From Pseudactinotalea sp. HY158 (lineage in GTDB: Bacteria; Actinomycetota; Actinomycetes; Actinomycetales; Beutenbergiaceae), in assembly GCF_009660225.1 (NCBI RefSeq), contig NZ_CP045920.1, positions 806,001-870,000 of the forward strand: a stretch of 64,000 bases of DNA, written 5' to 3'. The position numbers were made by a program, and so were the translations under genes. The notes under the pieces were generated by a model. The model did no database searches. It was not told the DNA's origin and saw only the letters and a program-made list of their open reading frames with translations. Positions 52,395-61,599 of the stretch are shown one piece after another. The stretch's first letter is position 1. Each line of letters opens with the position of its first letter.

Positions 52395-53276
52395 GTGGCT
52401 GAAGCGGCACTGCGCATGATGGCAGTACACGCCCACCCTGACGACGAAGCGAGCAAGGGGGCGGCCACGATGGCCCGCTACGCCCGCGAGGGGATCGCGG
52501 TCCGGGTGGTCACGTGCACGGGCGGCGAGCGCGGCGACATCCTCAACCCGCGCCTGGTCGACGACGGGAACGTGCTGGCGAATCTCACCCGCATCCGCCG
52601 CGAGGAGATGGCCACCGCCGCCGCGGCCCTCGGGGTGAGTCACCGCTGGCTCGGCTTCGTGGACTCCGGGCTGCCCGAGGGCGACCCGCTGCCGCCCCTG
52701 CCGCCGGAGAGCTTCGCGCTCGTGCCGCTCGCGGAGGCGACGGAGCGACTCGTGGCGGAGATCCGCGCCTTCCGCCCGCAGGTGCTCCTCACCTACAACG
52801 AGCACGGCGGCTACCCCCACCCGGATCACATCCGCTGCCACGAGGTCTCGGTCGCGGCCGTGCGGGCCGCCGCCGATCCCGAGGAGTTCCCCGACGCCGG
52901 GGAGGCCTGGCAGGTGAGCAAGGTGTACTACGACAACGGGTTCTCGGCGGAACGGATCCGCGCGATCCACGACGCCCTGTCCGATCGGGGGCTCTCCTCC
53001 CCGTTCGAGGACTGGCTGCAGCGCCGCGATTCGCTGCCTCGCCGGGAGGTGACCACCCGGGTCGCGTGCGCCGACTTCTTCGGCCAGCGTGACGATGCCC
53101 TGCGCGCCCACGCCACCCAGATCGACCCCGAGGGCTTCTTCTTCGCCGTGCCGCGGGACATCGAGCGGGAGGTCTGGCCGTTCGAGGAGTGGGAGCTGGC
53201 CCACTCGACCGTGCCCGTGACCCTGCCCGAGGACGACCTGTTCGCCGGCCTTCGCGCTGCGGAGTCCGACCGATGA
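52395..53276 (+). CDS. mca: Mycothiol S-conjugate amidase
   Basis: 293 residues of the GlcNAc-PI deacetylase (LmbE-like) fold that cleaves mycothiol S-conjugates of electrophiles and drugs for export. Zinc ligands are in [13 protein letters not shown] and [29 protein letters not shown] is the substrate-side loop. GTG 52395 is chosen for GGAGG upstream. The related MshB deacetylase is the main alternative, but the length and the C-terminal [20 protein letters not shown] favour Mca. The gene marks the organism as an actinomycete. Confidence 0.92.
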   Translation: MAEAALRMMAVHAHPDDEASKGAATMARYAREGIAVRVVTCTGGERGDILNPRLVDDGNVLANLTRIRREEMATAAAALGVSHRWLGFVDSGLPEGDPLPPLPPESFALVPLAEATERLVAEIRAFRPQVLLTYNEHGGYPHPDHIRCHEVSVAAVRAAADPEEFPDAGEAWQVSKVYYDNGFSAERIRAIHDALSDRGLSSPFEDWLQRRDSLPRREVTTRVACADFFGQRDDALRAHATQIDPEGFFFAVPRDIEREVWPFEEWELAHSTVPVTLPEDDLFAGLRAAESDR

Positions 53277-53548
53277 CCGGCGCGGAGACGGCGATCGAGG
53301 TCTCGCCCGGCATCGGCGCGTTCATCGCCTTCATGGTGCTCGCGGTCGCCTTCGTCTTCCTCATGCTCAGCATGAATCGGCACATGCGCAAGATCCAGCT
53401 GCGCAAGGCCGAGGACGAGGCGCGGGCAGAGCTCGCGCGCGAAGGTGAGGGCGGGGACGACGTCCCACCGGTCGATCCGGACGGCTCGCCCGCGGGCGGT
53501 GACGGGCCGCGCGCGACGGGCCCGACGGCGACCGGGCCGAAGGACTAG
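53273..53548 (+). CDS. Small membrane protein coupled to mca
   Basis: 91 residues; ATG 53273 overlaps the mca stop by 4 bp. One transmembrane helix ([19 protein letters not shown]) is followed by a basic segment ([17 protein letters not shown]) and an acidic, glycine/proline-rich tail. Function unknown; the fixed coupling suggests a link to mycothiol-dependent detoxification. Confidence 0.75.
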   Translation: MTGAETAIEVSPGIGAFIAFMVLAVAFVFLMLSMNRHMRKIQLRKAEDEARAELAREGEGGDDVPPVDPDGSPAGGDGPRATGPTATGPKD

Positions 53549-53561
53549 CGCTCAGGCCCGG

Positions 53562-54908
53562 TCAGAGGTCGCCGTCCTCGAGCAGGTCGGTCACGAGCGC
53601 CGCGATCTCCGAGCGTTCCGAGCGGGTGAGGGTCACGTGCGCGAAGAGCGGGTGACCCTTGAGCTTCTCGATCACCACGGCGACGCCGTCGTGGCGGCCC
53701 ACGCGCAGGTTGTCGCGCTGGCCCACGTCGTGGGTGAGGACGACCCGTGAGTTCTTGCCGATGCGGGAGAGCACGGTGAGCAGCACGTTGCGCTCGAGCG
53801 ACTGGGCCTCGTCGACGATCACGAACGCGTCGTGGAGCGAGCGGCCGCGGATGTGGGAGAGCGGGAGGACCTCGAGCATCCCCCGGTCGATCACCTCGTC
53901 GACGACGTTCTGGGAGACGATCGACCCGAGCGTGTCGAAGACCGCCTGCGCCCACGGGTTCATCTTCTCCTCCTCGGCGCCCGGGAGGTAGCCGAGTTCC
54001 TGGCCGCCCACGGGATACAGGGGCCGGAAGACCATGATCCTGCGGTGCCGGTTGTGCTCGAGCACCGCCTCGAGGCCCGCGGTGAGCGCGAGCGCCGACT
54101 TGCCCGTGCCCGCCCGCCCGCCGAGGGAGACGATGCCGATGGTCTCGTCGAGGAGCAGATCGATGGCGACCCGCTGTTCGGCGCTGCGGCCGTGCAGCCC
54201 GAAGATCTCCCGGTCGCCCCGCACGAGCCGGAGCCGGCCGTCCGTGCCCACCCGCGCGAGCGCGCCTCCCCGCGCGGACTGGAGCACGACCCCGGTGTGG
54301 CACGGCATCGGGTCGGGCAGTTCCGCGCCGGCGTCGGGGGCGAAATCGCGTGCGGCCCCGAGCGTCTCCGCCAGGTCGAGCCCGCCGTCCTCCCAGAGCC
54401 GGGCCTGCTGCTCGGCCGTCACGGTCAGGGCGATCATGCCCGTCCAGCCGGAATCGACGGCCAGCTCGGCGCGATACTCCTCGGCGTCGATCCCCGCGAT
54501 GGCGGCCTTGATGCGCATCGGCAGGTCCTTGGACACGAGCACGACGTGAGCGCCGCCTCTGCGCAGGTTCGCGGCGACCGCGAGGATGCGGGTGTCGTTG
54601 TCGTCGAGGCGCAGCCCGTCGGGCAGCACGCCGGCGCCGGAGTGGTTGAGTTCGACCCGGAGCGTGGCGCCGCCCGCGAGCGGCACGGGCTCGTCGAGGC
54701 GCCCGTGCCGCAGCCGCAGCTCCTCCAGGTGCCGCAACGCGGCCCGGGCGAAGTAGCCGAGCTCGGGATGGTGCCGCTTGCCCTCGAGCTCGGTCACGAC
54801 CACGACCGGCACCACCACGTGATGCTCGGCGAAGCGGAAGAGCGCCCGTGGATCCGAGAGCAGGACCGAGGTGTCGAGCACGAAGGTGCTGCGGGGTATC
54901 GCCGTCAT
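53562..54908 (-). CDS. PhoH-family ATPase with N-terminal PIN domain
   Basis: 448 residues. An N-terminal PIN nuclease domain ([18 protein letters not shown], later acidic residues in [11 protein letters not shown]) is fused to a PhoH2 ATPase with Walker [31 protein letters not shown], Walker [14 protein letters not shown] and [15 protein letters not shown]. Such PIN-PhoH fusions unwind and cleave RNA. It lies upstream of uppS on the minus strand. Cytoplasmic. Confidence 0.93.
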   Translation of the reverse strand: MTAIPRSTFVLDTSVLLSDPRALFRFAEHHVVVPVVVVTELEGKRHHPELGYFARAALRHLEELRLRHGRLDEPVPLAGGATLRVELNHSGAGVLPDGLRLDDNDTRILAVAANLRRGGAHVVLVSKDLPMRIKAAIAGIDAEEYRAELAVDSGWTGMIALTVTAEQQARLWEDGGLDLAETLGAARDFAPDAGAELPDPMPCHTGVVLQSARGGALARVGTDGRLRLVRGDREIFGLHGRSAEQRVAIDLLLDETIGIVSLGGRAGTGKSALALTAGLEAVLEHNRHRRIMVFRPLYPVGGQELGYLPGAEEEKMNPWAQAVFDTLGSIVSQNVVDEVIDRGMLEVLPLSHIRGRSLHDAFVIVDEAQSLERNVLLTVLSRIGKNSRVVLTHDVGQRDNLRVGRHDGVAVVIEKLKGHPLFAHVTLTRSERSEIAALVTDLLEDGDL

Positions 54909-54983
54909 CGTCGCCTCCCAGCCGGTACGGCCAATGTACGCGGGAACCGGGTCGGGCCACGGGCGCTTTCGCCCCGGCGCGGC

Positions 54984-55745
54984 CTACTGGCCCAGGCGGC
55001 GTTCCCGCTCGGAGAAGGAGCGCAGTGCCCGGAGGAAGTCGACGCGCCGGAAGTCCGGCCAGAACGCCTCGGCGAAGTGGAACTCGCTGTGCGCGCTCTG
55101 CCACAGCAGGAAGCCCCCGAGCCGCTGCTCCCCGGACGTGCGGATGAGCAGGTCCGGATCGGGCTGGCCCTTCGTGTACAGGTGGCGGGCGACGTTCTCC
55201 ACGGTGATCGCCTCGATCAACTCCTCGGTGCCCGCGCCGTCGGCGATGCTCTCGGCCACGAGCTCGCGCACGGCCCCGACGATCTCGTGACGGCCGCCGT
55301 AGCCGACGGCGATGTTGATGTGCACGCCGTCGATGTCGCGCGTCAGGTCCTCCGCAGCGCGCAGGCGCTCGGCGGTCTCGGGCGGGAGCAGGTCGAGTTC
55401 ACCGACCATCTGCAGGCGCCACCGGCGGGTGCGGGCGAGCGCGCTCACGACCGAGGCGATGATCTCGAGCAGATCCTGCACCTCCTGCTCGTCGCGGTCG
55501 AGGTTGTCGGTCGAGAGCATCCACAACGTGACGACGTTGATGCCCAGTTCCTCGCACCAGCGCACCAGGTCGGCGATCCGGTCCGCTCCCGCCTGGTGCC
55601 CCTGGACGATCTCGAGCCCGGCCATCCGCGCCCAGCGCCGGTTGCCGTCGAGGATCACGCCGACGTGCTGGGGCAGTGGGCGTCCCTCGAGCTTGGCCGC
55701 GAGGCGGCGCTCGTACAGGCGGTAGAGAGGGCTGAATCGTCGCAC
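54984..55745 (-). CDS. uppS: Isoprenyl transferase (cis-prenyl diphosphate synthase)
   Basis: 253 residues from GTG 55745. Family motifs: HVGVILDGNRRWARMAG with the catalytic Asp, EELGINVVTLWMLSTDNL, VGYGGRHEIVGAV, and DLLIRTSGEQRLGGFLLWQ followed by HSEFHFAEAFWPDF. It condenses isopentenyl diphosphate to polyprenyl carriers for cell-wall synthesis. Actinobacteria often have two paralogues (short and long chain); which one this is cannot be told. Confidence 0.92.
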   Translation of the reverse strand: MRRFSPLYRLYERRLAAKLEGRPLPQHVGVILDGNRRWARMAGLEIVQGHQAGADRIADLVRWCEELGINVVTLWMLSTDNLDRDEQEVQDLLEIIASVVSALARTRRWRLQMVGELDLLPPETAERLRAAEDLTRDIDGVHINIAVGYGGRHEIVGAVRELVAESIADGAGTEELIEAITVENVARHLYTKGQPDPDLLIRTSGEQRLGGFLLWQSAHSEFHFAEAFWPDFRRVDFLRALRSFSERERRLGQ

Positions 55746-55888
55746 GCGCCTCGGGGTCCCTTCTCGCTCACGGCAGGGCGCCGGGCTGCGTCGTTCGCGG
55801 ACCGGCATCGGGCCGCGCCGCGGGCGCAACCGACGATCCACGGTACCGCGCAGGACCGGGAGATCGTGTGAAAATGAACCTACGCTCT

Positions 55889-55913
55889 CGTAAGTTACGG
55901 TCCCGTAGGTTAC
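55889..55913 (+). promoter_or_regulatory. Direct repeats CGTAAGTTAC / CGTAGGTTAC upstream of hemolysin III
   Basis: Two 10-bp repeats, 15 bp apart start to start, lie 42-66 bp before the ATG; an inverted CCTACG copy at 55879 makes AACCTACG...CGTAGGTT. This looks like a regulator binding array over the promoter, of a kind often seen with TetR-family sites. Confidence 0.5.
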
Positions 55914-55954
55914 TGTGGGCCAGGACGTCGCCCGGCCACTCGAGAGGCACCCTC

Positions 55955-56776
55955 ATGACCCCAGCCCACCCCGAACGCGACCGCCCCGGCGGCACGCATC
56001 CAGTCGGTGCCGCCGGTGTCGTCCGTGCTGCCGGTGCCGCCGGTGCGCGCGCTGCAGGCGGTGCGAGCGCCGGTGCTCGTGGGGATATCGGGGATATCAG
56101 GGATACCAGTGATATCGGGGATGCCCGGGATACCAGGGATGCCGCGGAGAGCAAGCCGAAGCTGCGTGGCTGGATCCACGCGGTCATCGCTCCCCTTGCG
56201 TTCGCCTTCGCCGTCGTCCTCGTCGCCCTCGCCCCGGCGGGCGCCCCCCGGCTCACCGCGGCGGTCTTCGGGTCCGCGACCGTGCTGCTGTTCGGCACGA
56301 GCGCGATCTACCACCGTGGCACGTGGTCACCGCACGTCCAGGCGATCCTGCGCCGCCTCGACCACGCGAACATCTTCCTCGTCATCGCGGGCACCTACAC
56401 CCCGCTGGCGGTGCTGCTCCTGCCGGGCGGCGTCGCCAGGACCCTCCTGCTCATCGTGTGGATCGGGGCGGTGCTCGGCATCGCCATGCGGGTGTTCTGG
56501 CTCGGCGCGCCCCGGTGGCTCTACGTGCCGATCTATCTGGCGCTCGGCTGGGTGGCGGTCGGATTCATCCCCTCGTTCTGGAGCAGCGGCGGGGCCGCCG
56601 TGGCGTGGCTCGTCATGGCCGGCGGCCTCGGCTACACCGCCGGGGCGCTCGTGTACGGGCTCAAGCGGCCCGATCCGAGCCCGCGCTGGTTCGGGTTCCA
56701 CGAGATCTTCCACTCCGGCACGGTGATCGGCTACGGCTGCCACGCGATCGCGATCGCCCTCGTCGTCCTCGGGTGA
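55955..56776 (+). CDS. Hemolysin III family (PAQR) membrane protein
   Basis: 273 residues. Seven helices of the TrhA/PAQR fold are seen, with the metal-type motifs SAIYHRGTWS, RLDHANIFLVIAGTY and FHEIFHSGTVIGYGCHAIA. The N-terminal tail (about 70 residues) is unusual: alanine/glycine-rich, then an acidic run of GDI/RDT triplets encoded by GGGATATC/GGGATACC-like tandem repeats (56092-56147). ATG 55955 is chosen as the nearest start after the regulatory repeats; no strong ribosome site. Confidence 0.88.
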   Translation: MTPAHPERDRPGGTHPVGAAGVVRAAGAAGARAAGGASAGARGDIGDIRDTSDIGDARDTRDAAESKPKLRGWIHAVIAPLAFAFAVVLVALAPAGAPRLTAAVFGSATVLLFGTSAIYHRGTWSPHVQAILRRLDHANIFLVIAGTYTPLAVLLLPGGVARTLLLIVWIGAVLGIAMRVFWLGAPRWLYVPIYLALGWVAVGFIPSFWSSGGAAVAWLVMAGGLGYTAGALVYGLKRPDPSPRWFGFHEIFHSGTVIGYGCHAIAIALVVLG

Positions 56777-56795
56777 GTGGGCCGGCAAGACCGGG

Positions 56796-58106
56796 TCAAC
56801 GGAGGGGATCGAACGGACGCAGCAGGTCGGGCAGGCGGCGGGTGCGGACGTAGGCGGCGATGAGCGCACCCGTGATCGGCCCCTGGGTCATGCCCCACAT
56901 GCCGTGCCCCGTGGCGGCGATGACGCGGGGGGAGCGCGTCGGCCCGACGAGGGGCAGCCCGTCGGTCGTGCACGGCCGCGAGCCGACCCATTCGTGCCGC
57001 CGGTCGGTGAAGTCCGCGCCGGCGAGCAACGGCTCGGTCGCGGAGACGATCGCGTCGATCCGGCGCGGATCGAGCGGATCGCCCGGGCGGCGGAACTCCA
57101 TCATCCCGGCGATCCGGTACCGGTCTCCCAGGGGCGTGCAGGCGACCCGTGCGGCGTGGAAGTACAGCGGCATCGTCGGCATCGGGTCGACCGGCACGGT
57201 GAAGGAGTAGCCGCGGCCCGCCTGGACGAGGCGGCGCACCCCGTGCGGGCGCAGCAGGGCTCCCGAATGCACCCCGGCGGCGACGACGGCGAGATCCGCG
57301 CGGTGGCTCTCGCCCGCGCGGGCCCGGCGCCGGCCGCCCGCCGGTGTCGGGTGCCAGCGCACGTCGACGCCCCTGGTCGGGGTGCCGCCGTCGAGGGCCG
57401 AGACCGTTGCCCCCGTGCGCACCTCGACTCCCGCGCGCACACACGCCTCGCCGAGCGCCGCCAGGTAGTTCGGGGGGTGGAGGAACCGGGTGCCGTGGAG
57501 GATCACGGCGGTGGCGATCCTCGGCGAGAGGGCCGGTGCCAGCTCCCGGGCCGCCCGGCCGGAGATGGTCTCCACCTCCACGGCCAGGCCCATCGAACGG
57601 ATCTGGGCGAACTCGGCGAGCAGGTCGCGCTCCTGACCGGCGCGCGCGAACGCGGCGATGAACGGATCGCCCGCCCGGGTCGGCTCGGCCACGCCGAGAG
57701 TCGCGAGCTCGGCGTAGGCGTCGAGGGCCCGCTCGTTCACCGGCATGAGCGCCGCCATCCCGCGGCGCCATCGGGACGGCGTGCAGTGGCGCAGGAAGCC
57801 GGTGAGGAAGCGGACGAGCCGCGGATCGGCCCGCAGCGGCACGTACAGCGGCGCGGACGGGGAGACCAGGGCGCGGACGCCGCCGGCGAGGACCGACGGC
57901 TCCGGCAGCGGGGTGGCGATATCGGGCGTGAGCCAGCCCGCGTTTCCCCATGACGAGCCCGCCGCGACGCCGTCGGCCTCGAGCACGGTCACCTCGAGGC
58001 CGAGTCGGCGCAGGTGCAGCGCGGTGCAGAGCCCGACGATCCCGGCTCCGATGACGATCGCGCTCCGCGCGGGCGGTAGGGGAGGAACGGATCGAGGGGT
58101 CGCCAT
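56796..58106 (-). CDS. FAD-dependent amino acid oxidoreductase (DadA-like)
   Basis: 436 residues. N-terminal FAD fold SAIVIGAGIVGLCTALHLRRLG, the substrate-domain GRAARELAPALSP, a second FAD strand ADLAVVAAGVHSGALLR, and a C-terminal GHGMWGMTQGPITGALIA. This is the architecture of D-amino acid dehydrogenases of the DAO family; glycine oxidase is an alternative. Stand-alone gene. Confidence 0.85.
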   Translation of the reverse strand: MATPRSVPPLPPARSAIVIGAGIVGLCTALHLRRLGLEVTVLEADGVAAGSSWGNAGWLTPDIATPLPEPSVLAGGVRALVSPSAPLYVPLRADPRLVRFLTGFLRHCTPSRWRRGMAALMPVNERALDAYAELATLGVAEPTRAGDPFIAAFARAGQERDLLAEFAQIRSMGLAVEVETISGRAARELAPALSPRIATAVILHGTRFLHPPNYLAALGEACVRAGVEVRTGATVSALDGGTPTRGVDVRWHPTPAGGRRRARAGESHRADLAVVAAGVHSGALLRPHGVRRLVQAGRGYSFTVPVDPMPTMPLYFHAARVACTPLGDRYRIAGMMEFRRPGDPLDPRRIDAIVSATEPLLAGADFTDRRHEWVGSRPCTTDGLPLVGPTRSPRVIAATGHGMWGMTQGPITGALIAAYVRTRRLPDLLRPFDPLR

Positions 58107-58217
58107 GCGGCCATTGTGCTCCCGGGCCGCGGCCCGGGAGCCCGCCTCGGCGTGACGCTCACGGGTCGGGCGATTCCGTCTCGGACCGTGGACGTCGCCC
58201 GCCGGCGCCGGCCGAAA

Positions 58218-58904
58218 TCAGCCGATGTCGCCGAGCGCCTCGACCAGCTCCACCCTGCCTTCGGAGAGTGAGTACTTCGCCCCCACGATCGCGCACGTGC
58301 CGGACTCGACGGCCCGGGCCAGGATCTGGGAGTAGGCACCGAGCATGTGCACGGTCTCGCGGACGTGCTCGCGGACCATCTCGGCGGGATCGGGAAGAAC
58401 GAGCTCGAAGCCGTCGGCGGGGGAGGGCGCCTCCGTCCCGCCGACCGCGTGGCTCGGGGCCCGGGTCACGATCGAGGGCGTGACCCGGTCGACGATGGCC
58501 CGCACCATCCCGTTCGGGGTGTTCCCGGACAGGAGTGCCTCCCGGGCCGCGCCGACGGCGCCGCAGTTCTCGTGTCCGAGCACCACGACGAGCGGCGTGT
58601 CGAGCAGGTCCACGCCGAACTCGACCGAGCCGATGACGGTCGTGTCGAGCACGTGCCCGGCGTTGCGGACCACGAACAGGTCGCCCAGGCCCTGATCGAA
58701 GATGAGCTCCGATGCCACGCGCGAGTCCGAGCAGCCGAGCAGCACCGCGAACGGGTGCTGGGCCTTCGAGACCTCGTTGCGCCGGGCCATGTTCTGGCCG
58801 GGATGGCGCATCTCGCCGGCGACGAAGCGCCGGTTCCCCTCGACGAGCGCGGCCCAGGCCTGCGCGGGGGTCTGCGGGGAGGTGGTCGTGGTGGAATCGC
58901 TCAT
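58218..58904 (-). CDS. Beta-class carbonic anhydrase
   Basis: 228 residues. Zinc ligands and dyad are in LLGCSDSRVASE (CxDxR) and VLGHENCGAVGAA (HxxC); FVVRNAGHVLD follows the first. It interconverts CO2 and bicarbonate for biosynthesis. ATG 58904 is the first start after a purine-rich leader. A serine/threonine-rich N-terminus is short. It lies between the DadA-like and PfkB genes on the same strand, with gaps that suggest separate transcription. Confidence 0.92.
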   Translation of the reverse strand: MSDSTTTTSPQTPAQAWAALVEGNRRFVAGEMRHPGQNMARRNEVSKAQHPFAVLLGCSDSRVASELIFDQGLGDLFVVRNAGHVLDTTVIGSVEFGVDLLDTPLVVVLGHENCGAVGAAREALLSGNTPNGMVRAIVDRVTPSIVTRAPSHAVGGTEAPSPADGFELVLPDPAEMVREHVRETVHMLGAYSQILARAVESGTCAIVGAKYSLSEGRVELVEALGDIG

Positions 58905-58956
58905 GTGGAGGTCTTCTTCCGGTATCGGTGCGTGAGTGCGGCCGGATACGACCGGC

Positions 58957-59880
58957 TCAGGCGGGGTTTCCAGTGAGTTCGGCGCGGGTGGGTGGGTTCG
59001 CCCCGGCCCGCGAGACCGTGATGGCCGCGGCGGAGACGCACCAGGCCATCGCCGCTTCGAGGGTAGCGCCCGAGATCGAGTGCAGGCGCTCACGGTTGGC
59101 GGCGCCGAGGAGGTCCTCCCGCCAGAGCGCATCGATCAGGGCGCTCATGAAGGAGTCGCCGGCGCCGACCGTGTCGACCACGTCGACCGTGGGGGCCGGG
59201 ACCTCCACCTCGATGCCGGCGGAGGTCGCCGCGAACGCGCCGGCACCGCCGCGGGTGAGGACGACGAGGGCGCGACCCTCACGTGCCCAGCGGCGCACGA
59301 CGTCCTCCTCCACGGTGTCGGGGTAGAGCCAGCGCACGTCCTCGTCCGAGACCTTGACCACGTCGGCGGCGGCGACGAGCGGCTCGATGCGCGCCCTCGC
59401 CTGCTCGGGAGTGCCCATGAGGGTCGGGCGGGAGTTCGGGTCGTACGTGATGGTGGAGTACTCCCGTGCGGCCACGACGATCTCGGCGATCGCGTCGGCC
59501 CCGGGCACGGTCGTGGCCGCGATCGAGCCGGTGTGGACCACGGCGACGTCGGAGTCGAGGTGGACCTCGGGCACCTGGAACTCGATGTCGAATTCGTATT
59601 GGGCCGAGCCGTCCGCTCCGATGCGGGCGATCGACGTGGGGGTGCGCAGCGCCCCGTTGTGGCCGTGCACGAGGCGCACCCCGGCGACGGTCAGGTGGGT
59701 GCGGATGACCGCCCCCCGGGGATCCTGGCCGATCCACGTGGCCAACTCCACCTCTCGGCCGAGCCGGGCGAGCCCGTAGGCCACGTTCGCGGGCGAGCCG
59801 CCGGGGTGCTCCTGCGGGGTCTGCCCGGGGCGTTCGACCACGTCGACGAGCGCCTCGCCGATGATCAGCGCGTATTTCAT
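58957..59880 (-). CDS. PfkB-family sugar kinase (fructokinase-like)
   Basis: 307 residues of the ribokinase fold. GEALVDVVE and GGSPANVAYGLARLG at the N-terminus, YDPNSRPTLM (substrate lid region), and the C-terminal signature VDTVGAGDSFMSALIDAL with the catalytic Asp. ATG 59880 overlaps the xseB stop by 4 bp, so it is co-translated with exonuclease VII genes. Fructose is the likely substrate by motif; not certain. Confidence 0.88.
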   Translation of the reverse strand: MKYALIIGEALVDVVERPGQTPQEHPGGSPANVAYGLARLGREVELATWIGQDPRGAVIRTHLTVAGVRLVHGHNGALRTPTSIARIGADGSAQYEFDIEFQVPEVHLDSDVAVVHTGSIAATTVPGADAIAEIVVAAREYSTITYDPNSRPTLMGTPEQARARIEPLVAAADVVKVSDEDVRWLYPDTVEEDVVRRWAREGRALVVLTRGGAGAFAATSAGIEVEVPAPTVDVVDTVGAGDSFMSALIDALWREDLLGAANRERLHSISGATLEAAMAWCVSAAAITVSRAGANPPTRAELTGNPA

Positions 59881-60146
59881 GACTGTTCTTCCTTCTCTGC
59901 GGCCGAGGGATCGGCGGCCGATGTGTCTGCTCCGGACTCGGCGGCCTCGAGCGGGCCGGCGGCGGCTGCGAGGCGGCCACGGGCGTCCTCGAGCCAACTT
60001 TGGCAGAGATCGGCGAGCGCTTCACCCCGCTCCCACAGGCTGAGCGATTCCTCGAGGGTGGGCGAGCCGCTCTCCAGCCTGGACACGACCTCGATGAGGG
60101 CGTCGCGGGCCTCTTCGTAGCTCAGGTTCGTCTCGGGCTCGGTCAT
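59877..60146 (-). CDS. xseB: Exodeoxyribonuclease VII small subunit
   Basis: 89 residues. The helical hairpin YEEARDALIEVVSRLESGS and TLEESLSLWERGEALAD is characteristic of XseB, with an alanine/glutamate-rich C-terminal tail. It overlaps xseA and the PfkB gene by 4 bp each. With XseA it forms the single-strand-specific exonuclease VII. Confidence 0.93.
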   Translation of the reverse strand: MTEPETNLSYEEARDALIEVVSRLESGSPTLEESLSLWERGEALADLCQSWLEDARGRLAAAAGPLEAAESGADTSAADPSAAEKEEQS

Positions 60147-61492
60147 TCCTCTTCCGTTTCGCTCGTGGGTCGGGGCGTGTGGACGGCGGCCGGTCGCCGT
60201 GGCGGGGTCGGCTCGGGCGCCGCCGAGGGGCGGGCCGGCGCGGCGCCGTCGACGATGAGATCGAGACGTCCGCGGGCGAGCCGGGCATGGACGCTCGCGC
60301 CGGTCGCGACCTGCGCCGGGTCGCGGATGACCTCGCCCGCGTGAGTGTGCAGCACCGCGTATCCGCGGGCGAGCGTGGACTGGGGCGACAGGGCCCGGAG
60401 CGTGGCCACGGTGCCGTCGAGCTGGTGGGAGGCGGACTCCAGCCGGTGCTCGAGCCGCCCGCGCAGTCGCCGGCGCAGGTCGGCGACCGCGTCGGCGTGG
60501 CGGTCCACGACGACGGTCGGCGTCGTGAGCACCGGCCGGCTCCGCAGCGAGGTGAGGAGCGATTGTTCGCGCTCGATCCGCGCCCGCACGAGCGCGGACA
60601 TCCGGGTCCGGGCCGCGGCGATGTGGGCGCGTTCCCCGGCGACGTCGGGCACGACCCGTTTCGCCGCGGCCGTCGGGGTGGAGGCCCGCACGTCGGCCAC
60701 CAGGTCGAGCAGGGGCGCGTCCGTCTCGTGCCCGATCGCCGAGACGATCGGGGTGTGGGCGGCGGCCGCGGCCCGCACGAGGGTCTCGTTGGAGAAGGGC
60801 AGGAGGTCCTCCACGGATCCTCCGCCGCGCGTGACGATGATGACGTCGACCCGGGGGTCGGCGTCGAGCTCGGCGATCGCCGCCACCACCTGCGGCACGC
60901 AGTTGCCGCCCTGGACCGCGACCTCCCGGATCTCGAAGAGCACCTCGGGCCAGCGCGCCCGCGCGTTGACCAGCACGTCGTCCTGGGCCTTCGCGGCCCG
61001 GCCGCATACGAGCCCGACCCGTGCGGGCAGGAACGGCAGCGGCCGCTTGCGCTCGGCGGCGAAGAGGCCCTCGGCGGCGAGGACCGATCGCAGCTGTTCG
61101 ATGCGAGCGAGCAGCTCGCCGAGCCCGACGGCACGGATCGACCGGGCCGCGAGGGAGAGCGAGCCGCGCTTCGCCCACAGTTCGGGCTTGGCCTGGACGA
61201 CGACGTGGTCGCCCTCGCCCGGGGGCGCCGGCATGGCGAGCAGCGTGCGCTTGGGGATCGTGACCGACAGTGACATGTCCACGTCGGTGTCGCGCAACGT
61301 GAGGAAGGCGAGCGAGGAGGCGTTGCGGGCGTTGAGCTGGACGACCTGGCCCTCGACCCACACGGGACTCATCCGGGAGATGTACTCGGACATCTTGAGG
61401 CTGAGCAGGCGCACGGGCCACGGAGACTCCGCGCTCGTGCTCGCGGCCGTGGCGGGCCGCTCCCGGGGCGTCGGGGGCTGGGGGTCGGACAT
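60143..61492 (-). CDS. xseA: Exodeoxyribonuclease VII large subunit
   Basis: 449 residues. An OB-fold domain (ISRMSPVWVEGQVVQLNARN in part) precedes the catalytic domain with VGLVCGRAAKAQDD, VIIVTRGGGSVEDLLPFSNE (in part) and SAIGHETDAPLLD, then a coiled coil and LSPQSTLARGYAVL. A proline-rich tail ends the protein. It starts at ATG 61492; a longer frame upstream has no support. Confidence 0.94.
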   Translation of the reverse strand: MSDPQPPTPRERPATAASTSAESPWPVRLLSLKMSEYISRMSPVWVEGQVVQLNARNASSLAFLTLRDTDVDMSLSVTIPKRTLLAMPAPPGEGDHVVVQAKPELWAKRGSLSLAARSIRAVGLGELLARIEQLRSVLAAEGLFAAERKRPLPFLPARVGLVCGRAAKAQDDVLVNARARWPEVLFEIREVAVQGGNCVPQVVAAIAELDADPRVDVIIVTRGGGSVEDLLPFSNETLVRAAAAAHTPIVSAIGHETDAPLLDLVADVRASTPTAAAKRVVPDVAGERAHIAAARTRMSALVRARIEREQSLLTSLRSRPVLTTPTVVVDRHADAVADLRRRLRGRLEHRLESASHQLDGTVATLRALSPQSTLARGYAVLHTHAGEVIRDPAQVATGASVHARLARGRLDLIVDGAAPARPSAAPEPTPPRRPAAVHTPRPTSETEEE

Positions 61493-61599
61493 GGCACTAG
61501 CCTGCCGCATCCCGGGGACATCCCCGCGACATCGCCGCGATCCGGCCCCGCGATCTCGATCGCCGTGGTGGCTGCGGGTGCGGTCCCGGGCACGCGGGA

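Noticed and set aside
55889-55913. Possible CRISPR-like or phage-type repeat at the hemolysin III promoter
   Set aside because: Only two short repeats with a 5-bp spacer; a regulator site is the simpler reading. No CRISPR array is seen anywhere in the window.
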